Positions 1 to 14,900 are shown, counted from the first letter of the stretch. The stretch is 64,000 nucleotides of DNA from Pyxicephalus adspersus (GCF_032062135.1 NC_092868.1:51359053-51423052), one strand, 5' to 3'. Numbers and translations are program-made. The notes: generated from the sequence alone by a model not told the origin.

Positions 1-563
1 TGGGGTGAGGTCAGCCTTTAATGTGCTGTATAGTAAGCCCTGAACAGACTGAAGCAGAGATGTGAGCACAGGACAGCTGCAATGCAGAGGACCTTCAGGG
101 AGAAAAAAAAAATTTATAATTATACCAACCATGACTTGTATAAGTTGCTTGGCTGTGTACACAGGCTTGATTGCAGCAAACTAATAATGAAACACACTGA
201 AAAGCATTATCTCTTGGCCTGATAAACATAGGCTGCCACCACACTTCTACATTAAAGTACCACTAATGTAATGTACTACGGGTATTCTAATGGCATCATT
301 TTAAATTGACACCAAATGCACACATACAGTAAATGGCAACACAGTGGCACTAAAAGAAACCAGAATGCAAGTACCGTGTCTTGTGCTTTGCTGCATTGCC
401 AAAACGTCAAAAGAATGAAGGAGCTGCCTTAAAACAATGCACAAAACTGCAAAAGAATCAAAACTTTTGTTCCTACTTTGACTTAGAATTTATAACCCTC
501 TTTCATGGCTGCTGCAAAGGGGGGTAAAGGCTGCTCTATACATTTGCTATAAACAATGTATTC

Positions 564-712
564 AATTGTAAGATTGTAAGCTCTTCTTGGCAGGGTCCTC
601 TCCTCCTGTGGCACTGTCTGTATCTCTGTCTGCAACCCCTATTTAATGTACTGCACTGTGTTATATGTTGGCGCTAGATAAATCCTGTATATTAATAATT
701 TTAATATTATCC
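564..712 (+). repeat. Interspersed repeat tail (GGCGCTAGATAAAT type)
   Basis: It contains ATTGTAAGCTCTTCTTGGCAG, CCCCTATTTAATGTACTGC and ATGTTGGCGCTAGATAAATC, then a TAA-rich tail. The same tail type recurs at 36965-37086 and 37378-37522. This is a common frog retroposon-like 3' end; the family was not assigned. Confidence 0.65.
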
Positions 713-3562
713 TCTATCTCTAGAGAATTTGCTTTTAGGATTGAGATTAGAGAGATAGGTGGGCTCTTATTGATTTTGCCTAGGGCCACTTAAAACATAG
801 GTGATCATTTAAAAGTTCTGATGAAAAAAAAAAAGAGTTCTTTGCTTATTGGAGCAAGAGCACTCCATGATTGGAGGGAAAGCAAGGTCATGTGACCTGT
901 CCAGTCCAACTTTTATGACTGGGATGGGACATGATTGGTACAGTGAAGAGCAGAGATTAAATAGTGCTATTTGAACTCTTCAAATAGGCCACTTAGTTGT
1001 AGCTTTTGGTGAATTCTGTTGATACTGTTGACATTAATGTAGGTCTTGTTAGTACTTTTCAAAAGCACTTGCTAAGTGGGAAGGTCTGCTTTCCTATAAC
1101 CAGCTCATCAGTCTCAGTGTTGTAATAGGAAACATTGTAGCAACAGAATTCCTTAACAGGAACTAGAATCCTTTTGGACATAAGACTCCTTCAGCAGGGT
1201 ATGACTGAAATACAATACCAGTAGGTTGGCATGATTGCAGAGAAGGGAAATCTTAACTTTTGGAGAAGCTTGTACAAATTTCACATTTTCCTTGAGAATG
1301 GTGCGTGGATCACTCAAAACACTGGTCACTTGACCTCATTCTTCTACCTTTTTGTCATTAGGTATCTTGTCTGTGCTATTTTAATTTTGTACAAAATAAA
1401 TGCCTGACATGTATGTGCATTGCAATATGTTGATCTATTACCATGTACAGGTATGTATTACTGCTTTATGATGGACATTTCTCTTCATTTTTTCTACAAA
1501 TAATTTGCACAATAAACATTTACGTCTATTATTTACAGATATGTAATTAGGGTGGTGATAGCAGCTTTTAGCTAGTAAGCATTCAAGATACATATTACAA
1601 GTACACTTTGTGAGTACATTTTTGTCCTTGGTTGGTGTGCAAAGCACAAATAAATAATCTGTGCTTAAAGAATTCTCTTTTTAACCCAAAATCTTAGGTT
1701 TCTACTACAATCACCATTAGGACAAACAGAATAAACTTCCCTAGCTGGGACATTAATAAAACACAATCTTATCTTAAACTTTTCCTCTTCTACAGAATCC
1801 AGATATTTTTGGCTTTTGCTACACTTCAAACAGACATACTTGAAAGAGTGACAAGCGGGAATCTGTTAACAAACCAGAATCATTTCATTTAGTTATGTTT
1901 AACCTTTTTTGTTTAAAGAAATATTACCAGGAATCAGCATAAGCGATAACAGATTCAATGCAGGAGATAGTAAAGTAGCAATAAATTTTATCACAAAGAA
2001 CGTCAATTAAAGTGATGTTGCTTATTAAAAATGAGTTAAAAAGCATCTGCTGAGAAGGGTGACTTCCAGCTGGGAAGTCAGTTTCTGATGCTTTTTGTTT
2101 TATGTATTTATATTCTCATTTTATAGTCAGCGAAATAATCTGTGCAGCTACCCGCGTGTGAATAACAGTGCTGAGAATGTGTTCTGGGTATTGCAAGCAC
2201 TAATTACTTCTATACAAAAAGTCACATTAGCGGGTCCCTCTAGTGGTGTCATTGTAGCGCAATCTATAAAACTCTTCAGGCGTGGAGTTCAGGTTTTCGC
2301 ATGCCAAACTGAAAATGATAAATAACCTGTATGTGTATATAAACTGTGTGTATATATAGGGAAAAAGTAAATAAATTCATACATTGTATGTGAGTTTGAG
2401 CACAGATTTAAATGTACTGAATAAGGATAATGAATTTGAACCTTGGCCTTTGCTGCACTACTACAATTAATATTATTAACTAGAATTTATACAAGTTTAA
2501 TAAAAATCTTTTGTGCCTACTTTTGGCTAGAGATTTCACATAGCTGTATGCGAGATTTCACACAGCTGTTCTACCTGCCAATGTATTTGTATTTCTGCCC
2601 ATCCGGTCCAGCAAGCACAACTCAGTCTAGCATGCAAGGAGACCAAAATTATCCCATGTTGCAGCTATGTTACACTTACAGGTGATATCCGTTCCCCCCA
2701 GCCAGTAATTGGACATTGAATGGGGAAGCAGCAGACTGCTGAGCTCATCTCTCTGTTCTCTCCTTGTGCTGCTTAAACCACCCCCAGTTTGAGTTCTGTT
2801 GTATAGGGACTGCAAGATACTAAGTCAACTATAGCCACCTACACAACTGTAAAAAAAATGCAATAAATGATGCATTTATAAATACAGCACTGCAATTCTA
2901 TTTGTGTCTATTAAATCATTTAGGTGTTAAGCTTTAAGGTGAGCCTATATTTACATACAATCTTGAGAAAAGGAAAGTACACCTTCTTTAATTTTCAAGG
3001 TTTTGCATATCAGGACATAATAAGTAATCATTTGGTCCTTAACAGGTCCTAAAATTGAAAAAATAAAGCCTCAGAAAAACAACACGTGACGTATTACACC
3101 ATGTCATTATTTCTTTACCAAAGATCAGATGTACAAACCTCTGAGTACCTTTAAGAATCATCTATATATTTTATGTAGCTCTAAATACTGATTACAAATC
3201 CATGTGATTGGCTGGTAAGGGTAACCTTCCGCCACGTCTCTTTATAAGTGAATAGGCAGAAGCGGTATTTTGGGGGGGGGGGGATGAAATCCTTTGTAGG
3301 TGAAAGCAGCTCCAGTGAATTTACATTGTAGCTGTTGCTGTGTATTCAGAGCTGCCACTAATCCAGTTCACAGTGATACATTTGCCAGCAATGTAATTTT
3401 AATGCATTTTGTCATTAAAAATGCAAGGTGTTATTTAATTACTAAATTCTGTCACTGTCTCTCCTCTGCTAGAAGATGTAACGTTATGTAAACGTCCTTT
3501 CATGGAATTATCAGTGATTTAAATCATTTCCAATTATCTTGTGTGTAGAGATTGTGAAGGGC

Positions 3563-4278
3563 TTAAAGTGAACCTGTCAGCCGTTTGAAACTTTGAGCAA
3601 AAAAAGTGCCAGCAAAAAGCAGAGCATGCAGACTGCAAAAGTGGTGCTGGACTTGTTGGCCATACAAGTCACTTCTGTCCTCCCCTTTGATCCTGATATC
3701 ACATTTTTTGCAAGGGTTTGAGCTTCCAAATTTCTTAGCTAACCCTGAACTAAGTCCCACCTACATGATGTCCTCTTGTCCAATGAGAGTCACTCATTTC
3801 TATTTGTAACGTGCAATTTCTCTGACTTTCTGTAATTTGTCATAACCTGAATGAAAATATGAGCTGGTATGCGGGATTGGGCTCCTTTTTTCATATGATT
3901 TTTTTGTTACATGGTCCCTGCCAATAGCTTAGGAGACTATATTCTTAACAGGGTGGGTTCCAAACTGTGATCCTCCCCTTTGACAGAGATCACATTACCA
4001 ATGCCTTGGCATTAGTCACATGACTGAAATGGTGGAAAATCTTTCTGCCCTGATACTGATTTTAAATTTCCATAGCAAAGAATAAATACTGAATACTGAA
4101 TAAATACTGAAACCAACATCATTTGATTTTGCATTTTAACTCATAATTAATATTAATACTCCTTAGCTTAATGTCATGCCAGAATAAAAAGTGACAGCTG
4201 TGTAATTTAGAACCTATACATATAGGCAGATTTTCACTTCTGGTCTGATAAAATGATCCCATGACAGGTGCACTTTAA
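3563..4278. mobile_element. Possible TTAA-flanked inverted-repeat element
   Basis: TTAAAGTGAACCTGTCAG at 3563 is mirrored by an inverted TGACAGGTGCACTTTAA ending at 4278. Single ends of the same kind occur near 5913, 8400, 14600 and 54300. Whether the two ends belong to one insertion is uncertain. Confidence 0.4.
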
Positions 4279-7200
4279 TCGTGCTGCAGAGTTATTCTGC
4301 ATGCTGGACAGCGCAGGCCTTGTGACAGGACAGCTGTTTTGTGTATTAATGAGAACGGATAGCATTGCCACTTTTAACTCAATGAAATAGAAAATCGCAT
4401 TTTTATATAGCAATTGTAGCCCAATTCTGGTGACGCCCACTATACAACCAAAACTTTTATTCCACTTCTCAAACGTTTGCATGAGCCAGTCCTTAAAGTA
4501 GAACTTCAATCATATGAAGAGATCATGTATACAGTTTAGTGTTCCCTATGTGCGTTTTGTTTCCCCAAACCTTCAAGCAAACCAGTTGATTCTGCAAGAC
4601 GCAGAGCAGATTTTTTTACTTCCTGTAATGGGTTGTCATTCCTAGCTTACCTATTCTGAAACATAGTCAGTGTTGTCACTCTCATATCAGCTATGCTCCC
4701 AAGGCCTTTACCACCTTCTGCTAAAATAGTGAGGGGGCAATGTGGGAAACCCTAGGTTTGATGTAAGAGAGGTATTCCCAAATACTCCCACTGCAGGTTC
4801 CTTGTCTATCACAAAACAAAGAAAGGCATTGCTATGAATTTCACGAGCCACCAATCAGATTTACAAAGGTGTGGGAAAGATGCCCCCTGTGATTCCGTTG
4901 AGGTTTTGAACCCCAAATAAATCATATTCTGTTTGCTAAATCACTGAGTATCATAAACAGTTGTCCTGTTTTTTTGGTTTTTTTTAGAAATTGCTATGTT
5001 TACCTTTGTTGCATTTGATTATCTCATGCAACAAGAATAGAGATTGCAGGCAGCCGGAGAGATGAATATAGCGCCTTTTCTTAGCAGGGAACAGCCGCTT
5101 CATGACTACATGTCATTCCCAGCATGGCTTTCTGATGCCAACAATGGTAAATGCCAGTTTAAAGAACATTATTATGGCCACTATAGGTCATCACTGGAAT
5201 GTGACAAAACAGGAGAGCTATTAGAGAACATGCACAAATTTGTCACTGTGTAACATTAAGTGCTTGAACAAAGACCTTTGCGATCGCCAGGTGTTATTGA
5301 AATGAAAACTGTAGATTGGATAACATGAAAAATGTATTTTAAAGTGACAATAACATGATAAAAATGTTATTAGATTTTAATGATTGGGTTTACGTCTGCT
5401 ACAAAGGTGAGCACAGCTGCAGTGCTTGCTGGATAACATAATAGCAAAGTAGCTCACTGATTGATTTTACTTGTTGCCCAGAACAGCTCTTTAAATAAAT
5501 CATTTTTTTTTTGTATGTTTGCCGGGAGCTCTGCTTTATATCCCAAAGAGCCGCCTTTAGCACAACTTGATTCAATGTAATCTGGTTTTATATGTATAGG
5601 CTCCACAGCCAGTGTACAAATTTCTATTATATAACGGGGTCCTGTATTAAATTCACTTTGTCTGCAATCTGATTGCACCAAGTCTCATCTAAAGTGAAAC
5701 GTATATAAATGGCGGCTAGAAGCTTTAAGAGAGGGAACAGAAAGGATTCCCGTACAGCAATACTCTTAATCCCTGATTACAGCTATATACTGGGTTGGAT
5801 GTCCTTAAAGGGATTGTACACTATGATGAATTAGGTGTTGGACATTGTATTAGTTTGGGGAAATGTAAAGGGATCCTTTCTTTTTATAGCTGTAGCTTTG
5901 TCCATCTGCTGTTAAAGTGACACTGTCACCTTGCCCATTTAGGTCAATGCAACCATCTTTGCAATGAGCTTACTGAACCCCTAAGGTTTATAGTGTCTGC
6001 TAATGATGAATGCTAAGGGAAGTGGTGACCTCACTTCCCAGTCATGTGGCAGTTCATGAGTTGCTGTTCAACTCAAAAAATATAAACGAATGTACCATAA
6101 ATAAATGCGATGCCCCTGAGTGCTCAGAGTGGGTGAGACTAAAAAGTGCACCGCCTAGAGCCCTAAAGCCCTTTTACACCTGTGGTGTAACCCCAGGGTT
6201 TTCCACACAGCAAACTGCTGTTAAGAGGCTGGGAGAAGCAAACTGAAATGCTGGTAACCACTCTTGCACGTGCAAAAATCTTTAACAATCAACCATGCAG
6301 CCAAGGAGCAGCACCATGATCTGCTGCAGGCAAGGCCAAAAATTGGTTCCTCATTTCTCTAATACACTTGAATGAGAGAGGTTCAGACCGCAGTAGAGCC
6401 TGCAGCAGAATGTTGTGGCTCACCACAAGTCTGAAATGACCCTTATATACCCAACCAATCAAAATAAAAAGCAGGGATAAGCATAATCAGTGCAAACTAT
6501 AATGATGCACGGTTTACTATACCATTCTTTTGCCTCTGCTGTACAGGTCTTACCAAAGTTGCTGTTTGCAACTCCCTTACATTGGTGCTCAGCTCTGAAA
6601 GCACTATGGTCCAAGCCCATTTCATTTCCCTTTTCCAAATTGATATTACCCCCTCCAGCCTTCTTAACTCTTTACTACCTGTCTCTAAGAACCTAAGCTG
6701 TAGAAAGATCATAGATTAGTGATATCATTCAGAATATTGTTGGTGATTCAGCAGCAAGACTCCACCTTCCAAACTCCACTTATATGATGTCATTACGCAG
6801 GAAAAATCATGATGTTGGATTTTAGTGGTAGGCTCAAGGAGCATCCCAGTACTGATGAATGAGGTGAGTTATGTGAGCAGAGTTTGGATTGCAGAGTCAG
6901 GTTGCCAAATTACAGCAGCTGGCAGCAGTATTTATGAGATCCCACTAATGGCCCTTTATTTTCATGCAACAAAGGAAGGTCCACAAGCAGCATGCGACCC
7001 ACGTGCTGCCAGTTGGACAGCCCTGCCAAGTCCTATAGTTCTCCTTTAATCTTTTGAGCAGTTTTCAGGAAATTAGCCCAAATAATTGTCATGCTAAGTA
7101 TTTCTTTAGAAGAACATCTTTATAATTGTGTCTATTACTATCCTGCCTCTGAGCATTCATACAACACCGCTGGTGAATAATCTCTCATCACAGCCAAGGG

Positions 7201-7777
7201 AGAAAAAAAGTCATTGTGATGTAAATTGTGATGATGGAGCACCTGGAGAATTGAACCCAATGAACTTGACAATTTATGCAATAGCTCATGCTTTACATGT
7301 GAAGATGACACTGACCATTTATGTTCCTATTTATATAGCACTCACATATTTTAGTGCTTTGCAGGAAATGCTGAACCATACATGTCAGTTCTTATAGTCC
7401 AAGGCAATAGTTGGGATAAGCAATGTTGAGAACCGTCCATCATGCCTGTGTAATGTGTATTGTATTGGCCACTGGTTATTTCCATCAGAAGCTAATATGA
7501 CAGGGATATTCATGTGACAAAGTGACAACATAAGAACACAACTGAAAGACAAAGAAAGATTGTTGTTCCCCTTTACCTGAACAAATACCTAAATGATAGG
7601 ATTTTTAGATATTATCCAAGTATTCAGCAGTGGTTTAGCAGTCAGCGGATGGAACCAGAGCATGCGTCAGAGAACATAAGTGTTGAATGGTAAAGTTTCT
7701 GATGGATGTTCTATGGCTTTAACATGGGGGGATGCAGGCAGCCGGAGATGAATATTAGGGGGTGATGACAGTGCCAC

Positions 7778-7800
7778 ATAATAATAATAATAATAATAAA
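7778..7800. repeat. (TAA)n microsatellite
   Basis: Seven TAA units. It may be the tail of an unrecognised retroposon. Confidence 0.9.
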
Positions 7801-8556
7801 AAACAAAAATTGAGAAAATAGAATAAATGTACTTAACAAAAAGCTTCATGCATCAAAATGATGACAACACATATCTGCAAAAACAAACATGCTGTGAAAA
7901 TGGTGTTGGTATCCCTTTAACATGTGGACGGCTTTCTGATGTTGAAGCGTGCCTGCTGTCGTGAGCGATTAGGGCAAGTTATTAAATCATTTGTAATAAT
8001 AAAAGCCAATAGGCTCCCCCTCCCTCCTTTTCAGTTTATAACACGGCGGATAAAAAATACAAGCAATAAAGAGCATTGTATAATTTGTTTCCCAGCCTTC
8101 ATCTTAAGAAAGATTAAGTTTCTTCATTACATCACATGGTACGATACGATTGCTGTCCTCACGCTTGATTTGTGCTTTTGCCGTGTAAAGTAAATTTATT
8201 CCATATTGACTTTTTAGGAGCTTAAAAATGATTCAATCACAGGTTTGGAGCTGGTCCTCTGTATTTTAAATAAGGAAATATAGCTTGGTTTGGTTTAATA
8301 TACTTGAAGTAAAGTCCACTGATTTGTGAAATGTATTCACTTCTGCCAAGGGATGGTGATCTGTGGCTTGGGAAAAGAGGAGGTTGAAGGGTTGCATACT
8401 CAAAGTGAACCTGTCATGTCCAATACTTGTCAGATTAATAGTGTTATCCTTTAGTTGTGCATAAGTACCACTAGCTGGAATTCAAAAGTATAACGTCCTC
8501 AAGGCATGCAATTCTTGGAATCCCTGACTTCGTATATTTAAATTGTGTAGAGTTAT

Positions 8557-8920
8557 GTAGAGTCACAGTGCATGCCAAATGCTCGTAGAGTCACGGCTGA
8601 CCATAAATGCTCGTAGGGTCACGGCCGACCATAAATGCCCGTAGGGTCACGGCCGACCATAAATGCCCGTAGCGTCACGGCCGACCATAAATGCCCGTAG
8701 CGTCACGGCCGACCATAAATGCCCGTAGNGTCACGGCCGACCATAAATGCCCGTAGCGTCACGGCCGACCATAAATGCCCGTAGCGTCACGGCCGACCAT
8801 AAATGCCCGTAGGGTCACGGCCGACCATAAATGCCCGTAGAGCCACGGCCCACCCTAAATGCTTGTAGAGTCATGGCCCACCCTAAATGCTTGTAGAGCC
8901 ATGGCCCACCCTATATGCCC
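8557..8920. repeat. 28-bp minisatellite, 13 units, CpG-rich
   Basis: Thirteen head-to-tail units of 28 bp follow the pattern GTAGxGTCACGGCCGACC plus ATAAATGCCC. Central units are nearly identical, varying only at the base after GTAG. The first unit and the last three are diverged, a pattern typical of unequal crossing-over. Each unit contains up to four CpGs in an AT-rich background. One ambiguous base (N) lies at 8729 within the array, so copy number may be collapsed in the assembly. Confidence 0.97.
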
Positions 8921-11900
8921 ATAATTCATACCAGCCATTGAATTTCTAACTATACGACAATGTTTTTAGATATCTGAATTCCACGTCAGTCTTTTTTTAG
9001 CCCCACCATCTTTCCTTCACAATCCTGCAAAATTTTAGGATCATATTTATTTTTCATAAAATATTTTCTTATCGGTTGTTGGTTAATCTACTTAATCATT
9101 CCAACCGTATTTGATGCTGGAGGATGTTTACTGCCGGGGATACAAACCAGTGCCTTTGATGGATTCCCGCAACCGGACAGCAAGCCGTAACCAACGGCTA
9201 TATTTATTGATTAATATCTCCAGGTTATTGTTATGACAATTACTGCTGACTTTACCGAGACAAGTCATTATCAGCCATTGACATATAAGTCCAGTACGTC
9301 CATCTGTTATGGGAAAGGATTAATATGTTCGAGTTAAGCACTTAAGTAATTTTGTACTGGAGATGCCATGGAGAATTGAGATTAATTTTAAAAATAACTT
9401 TTTTATCTTTAACAATATCTCTCTGCTGGCTTGCTGACGCATATGGTTTTAAAGAGAAACTTAACTTTTGTGCAAAGAAAAAAGATCTTTTGTGGTTAGT
9501 AATTGATACTGTAAAGCTTTTAGCAACATAACTGCAGATTATTACCATTTTCTGCTGTGTAGATACTGATACGGGCCATTACATCTTCCTTAAATTGAAG
9601 GTAGTGGGAGGGGCTTCTTGATTTATTCACATGATCATCCCTAGAATTGCAGTTTCAACTTTTTAAAGCATTGTGTTGTCTTCCTTGTTTTTGAAAAACC
9701 TGTCAATTTTAGTCACTTTAATCTCCATATTTTGCAAGGGTGGCTATGTCACCTTGCAAGGTACCATAGAGCCTTTCTGTGGCCACTCTCTATGTCCACC
9801 TCCGCAGGGACTATAGCTGGACTTTCCAACTCTAAAAGCCTATGACATCATGCCAATCCCCACTCCTCATCACAGGCAGTTGATTGACAGCCATTCCCAA
9901 GTATCTCTGAGGCTGCACATCCATGTGATTTGTTTTCATGGTCCTAAAGACAATAGAACCTGTATTACAGATAGGTCAGTCATGTGACCCTTCGGTCAGT
10001 ACTGGTAGGTCTTCTAACCCTAAAAGCTTAGGAAAGCAGCAATGAGCAATCCGCATCAAGTAGTGTCCTATAGTTCAAAATTTTAATGCTTAGCCATATG
10101 TATTGGGAATAAAGAAAAAGAGTAATGTTTTTTCTTGGTCAATTAGAATATAGTGCAAATAGAAATAAAAGGACTTCTTTCAACATGTGCATCATGTCAT
10201 CTCTATGCTGACATAGTGATCACATGATCAGAAGCCACCCTGATCCTGATCAATAACATGCCACGGCAGCACTCTGCATCCAACAAGGAAACATAAATCT
10301 AGGAGAGACTGGGGATATTTATTTTTGAGAGCTATTGCTAGGCTGCAACAGACTACAGAAACACAGATTGGTCTTCTTTAAATAAGAACCCTCCACCTGT
10401 TGTCCTAATCCTGTGTAAACTCCATGTTACTTTAGATTTGAACTTACATTGGTTTTACTTTTCTTTCATCATCCTTACATGAAGATGACCTAATCTGCTA
10501 TCTGCATGGTCAGTCCCAAGCACTGCATCCTGGGCTAGAAAGAGGTCACATGTTTTATCATACCAAGAAGGTATTCTCCAGGGCCACCACCAAACTGGGT
10601 AGGGAAGAGCAGCAAAGGTAGTAATAATGTCAGGGCTAAGGAGTTGGGGGTGTTTCTTCCAATAGAAATAATTGTGCCCGTAATATTCAAATTGGCAATG
10701 TCTCTTTAAGATACAATATTTAAAATGTACATCTGGGTATGAGAAAATACAAACAAAATATTCAGTACATCTCTGTAATACTAGTACAGAAAATACCTGT
10801 TCCTTTGTCAAAAACAAGTTTCCAACTTCATGTTTGATCTGACAACACTATGTCTGCTGCAATGAAATCTTAAGCAGCTATGAGTTCTCCCCAGCTTCAC
10901 CCCAGCCCATGTTTCCCCCAGGTGAACAAAAGAACGACCCCTCTATGTTATGATGAGAAGAAGAGGAATGTTCTGCAGTCTAACAAGGTAAAACCTGGCA
11001 GGGCTGACAACACTTCTTAGGAATTTGGTGCAGAAGAGGCAGAGTTGTCTGCTTACTCTGGGAAGTTTGGAGCTCACTAGATTTTGACAAGTATTTCTCT
11101 GTATGTTATGCTTTTTGAAAGAAATAAAGCGTAAAGGACATGTTTAGGTATGACAGAGATGTACTGATTTTTTTTTCTGACATACCCTTCAAATGAACTT
11201 CTTTTATACAAACCTTTCACCAAAACCAGCTCAGTCCTACAAAACCCAAGCTACCTCTTACATGAAAAGGATTGTATGACTTTGTAAAACATTTGAAGTT
11301 TTTACCTACAACACGGGTGACCTAAGACCGGTCAGTGGCAAAATGGGCGGACAGGCGGCAAGCTCGCCAACAACCGCTAAAGAATTCTGCAGAAGTTCGC
11401 AGGCGACAGGTGAAGATAAAGGGACAAGCAAGCCGTAATTGGCTGACTGATCTCCTTCCGAAAGTCAAGACACCAATCCGGCAAGTACCCTGCATACTTC
11501 TTGCCCAGCAACTCCAGCCGGCAAACTTCTCTTCACCCCAGCAACAAGCCCCGTGTAGCGAATCCCTGTAAAACAAAGGAGGAGACCCAGCAAACAGGCC
11601 CACAGCACAACGCATTGCGATGAATTTAACACATAGCCGTCCGCTTAACCGTTTAATATCAAAGCACGTTAGATTATTGGCTTAGCCTATAAAGAATGAA
11701 AAAAAAATGGGGGGCAGCCCCACAGGGCTAGGCATTATTCATGGTGGCTTTAATGCTTTTACTACAAATTTACTTTTTTGTTATGGATTTGTAACTCTTT
11801 TCTGAATGGATATCAATTATTTTGTACCTTGAACTTTAAGCTGAATTTCAGAGTTTTCTTCCATATCAATGCCTTTGGCCCATTATTTTGGTGACGGGAA

Positions 11901-14900
11901 ATTTATAAGTGAAATGGGCTCGAAAAAAAGTTTCCCTTCAAAGCTTCATTTGTGCAATATGTCTAGAAAGTCATGGCAAATCACAGGATTAAACCATATG
12001 TAAAGCCAGTCAATGACATTTTAAAAAAGGTTTTGGCTTGTTTTATTGAAGCTGAACTCTTGGCAGGTGAATAATAAATGATGTTCACTAGTAGGCATGG
12101 ATGGTAGGTGGGACTGTGACCCAGTCTGCACTATTTTAAGTTCCAAATTTGAGTTGTCATCTTTGGTGAAGGGGAAAGGAAGTAAGTATGTTAGTTTATG
12201 AATCATTTGTCAGATAAACTATTTTCTTTGCATAGGCATTCATAGAGTATTTATATTTGTGGCCATAGCAACCCTTTAATGTCCGATATGACCCACATGT
12301 AACTTGGTTTAAACAAGTTACACTTTACCTGATTGGACCACAAGCTCTCATATGACAAGCTATGTACATACATCCCATATCAAACCATAAGGTTATATTT
12401 AGAGTATAACATATGTTACACAGATAAGATAAAGGTGGCTTTCAAGGATGACTTAAATTTATAGTTTAAAAACCGACATTAACTCTTGCTGGGTCCTACA
12501 GTTAACATACCCAGTAACTGCTCATGGCTGAATTCAAGGAAATGTTATAATCTAGACTAGGGATAATCAACTTGAAAAGTATATAGGGACTAAAGTGCGG
12601 CTACCAACACTTCCAGAGGGCTATATATTAGCAGCGTGTGTTAATGCGTTAAGGTGCATTGCATCCCCCATGTAAAATTAATGTGCTTTAAGGCCTTAAC
12701 ATCAAAAATGTAACCCCGGCAGCAGTGATCGTAATATACCTGATCATTTTCTACTTGTGCCACTGTATCTCTACCATCATGACCAGGACTTGTTGGATGG
12801 AGAGGGCTTTTTAACCCCGGGTACCCCCCTTACACTTTGCTCAGGTGTCCCACAGGTGACCGACCTAGCACAGGATATGTGGGCTTAGATCTTACCATTT
12901 TATGAATCCATGATCAGGCAGGTAATCATTGCAAAAAGGGACAGGCGATTTCTCTGGGTAACTGTGAAAAAGCTGAGCTGCGCATGCGCAGCTTCAGCAC
13001 TGGCTGCCGGGAACCGGCAATCCCGGCTTCCACTGCACGTGGCAGGAATAAATAAACTTCCAAGCAAGCCTGTCCCGTCAAATCAAAGTGGCTGAAGATC
13101 ATCTACAGAAAGAAAAAGAAAGAATAAGATGGTTGCACCCAGTGGGAGATGGGAGACAGGTATCGCAGGTTTAGTTCTGCTTTAAGGGATGGAACAAACT
13201 TTGCTTCGTGGCCCCCAAATCTCTTGTGCTGTTAGGCTAATCGGCATCCTTATTGTCCGGCTATTAAATGGGAACATCATATTCTAGAGTTGCAACAACT
13301 GGGCTACAAGTGAACAGTTCTTATATTGTAGGGGAAGTGTACCCTTGACCCTTAAGTAACTTCAAAACTTGCATAAATTTATTCCTGACATGTCACAATA
13401 TGCAACAACAGTAGTTTCATTTCTTCATTCTTATCCTTTAGTGATCACTAAACTGTACACTTTACTTTTAGTAGCACGTCCAAGGTGAGCATTGACTGTC
13501 CAAGGTCTGTCCCTTTCATTTATTAGATTTCCCTTCTTTCAATCAGAGAGATTCTGCATCCCATGCAGGCAATACTACAACTTCCTTTTTCAGTAAGCTA
13601 TGTACAGCATCCTGTTGGCTCCTTCTACCATTCAGGATTTACCTGAAGTGCAGAGAAATGCACAGAAACCCATTGATAACACCACTAGGTTTAACTTAAA
13701 GTATGTAAGGAAAACAAAATGTTGATGGGGGGGGGGGAGAGAGAAGAAACCAAGGAAATCAAAACATAAACAGATTAAACTTTGGCTTGTAAAGCGCTAT
13801 GTGGAAATGCAGGGATACAAGATGGCAAAGCGCCTTCAAGTTTATTTTATCAACTACAAGTAGACGAGTTTGGCCTGACACTGACGCCTGTCTTACTATT
13901 ATCAGCCCAGGGCATTCTAAATATATTACAACGGCAACATTCCCATCAGCTCCTCCTGTCTCTATCAGTTACATATTTTCCACAATTCATGTTGTCTGTT
14001 ACATCTCAGCCACCTCTGTGTCATGTCAGGGCCGGATCAGAGCTGGAAATATAATTAATTAAGTAATACTACAAGCTAAACTGTGCTCGCCTATTATACA
14101 GTGTATTCCGTATACCAGATCGCTTAGATCATCAGTCTATACTTAATATCCAGCCGAACAGATACATACCAGACCTCTGCCATTGGCCGGGAAAGATTCT
14201 TCTGTGCACCCCTCTGATCCTGCTTTCACTTACTAACTTACTACTTACTCCTGCTTTCACTTACCAAGGCTGGGTCTACATGAACGTTTTTAAAAATGCA
14301 TGTAAAGGTTCCTACCGCATTTATATGCGTTTACCCGTGTTTTCCTGTGTTACCCTGCTTTGATTTTTAAAACTTGCAAGGAGAGTTCTAGATAACACTC
14401 AAAAACGTGCCTCAGGGAAACGGGTGTAGATTAGCCCATTGGAAGGCATGGGAATTTCAAACATGGGCTTTTAAAGCTTCAGGTTAAACGCTGGGGAATA
14501 CATCTGTGCAGACTGAGCCCAAGAGTTTGCTAATACTGAACTGACAATAGTAATGGAACACTCCTATTTTTAGCTGTGAAGGGATTGGGAGTGAGGGTGA
14601 CAGGTTCACTTTAAAGTGTATGTACATCCTAAAGCTTATTTGCTCTTGTTCAGTCTGGTGAAAATATTCACCAAATTCTGCCTTAAATTTTGTGAGTTGA
14701 TAACTTTCTGCTTGATGCAGAACTAAACCCACTGGATACTGACCTGTCCCTGTTCTATCGCATCCAAACCTTTTTCTCTTCCACATCTTGATTCCACATA
14801 TAAAGTGTGTAACTGGCAGGATCACCAGGTAAAATGATATTATATAGGGGCTTGATAGGCTGTAAAGTTGTTAAATTTATTTATGAAAATAATGGGGGCC

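Larger units (their letters stand above)
1..8556 (+). other. CAMTA1: Intron of full-length CAMTA1 (inferred), no exon seen
   Basis: No TIG-domain sequence or other CAMTA1 exon was recognised here. All open frames are short, unrelated and without splice context. The only structured parts are the repeat tail at 564-712, the possible TTAA element at 3563-4278, a G13 run near 3271 and the (TAA)n run. Isolated TTAAAGGGA/TTAAAGTGACACTGTCA motifs near 5804 and 5913 look like ends of further decayed MITEs. Confidence 0.6.

Noticed and set aside
8557..8920. Possible CRISPR-like array
   Set aside because: Units are contiguous 28-bp repeats without unique spacers, in a vertebrate intron; it is a minisatellite.
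10455..10817. 120-codon minus-strand open frame
   Set aside because: No similarity recognised and no promoter, splice or repeat-protein context.
14484..14825. 113-codon minus-strand open frame
   Set aside because: No domain, and it overlaps a MITE-like end (GACAGGTTCACTTTAA near 14600).
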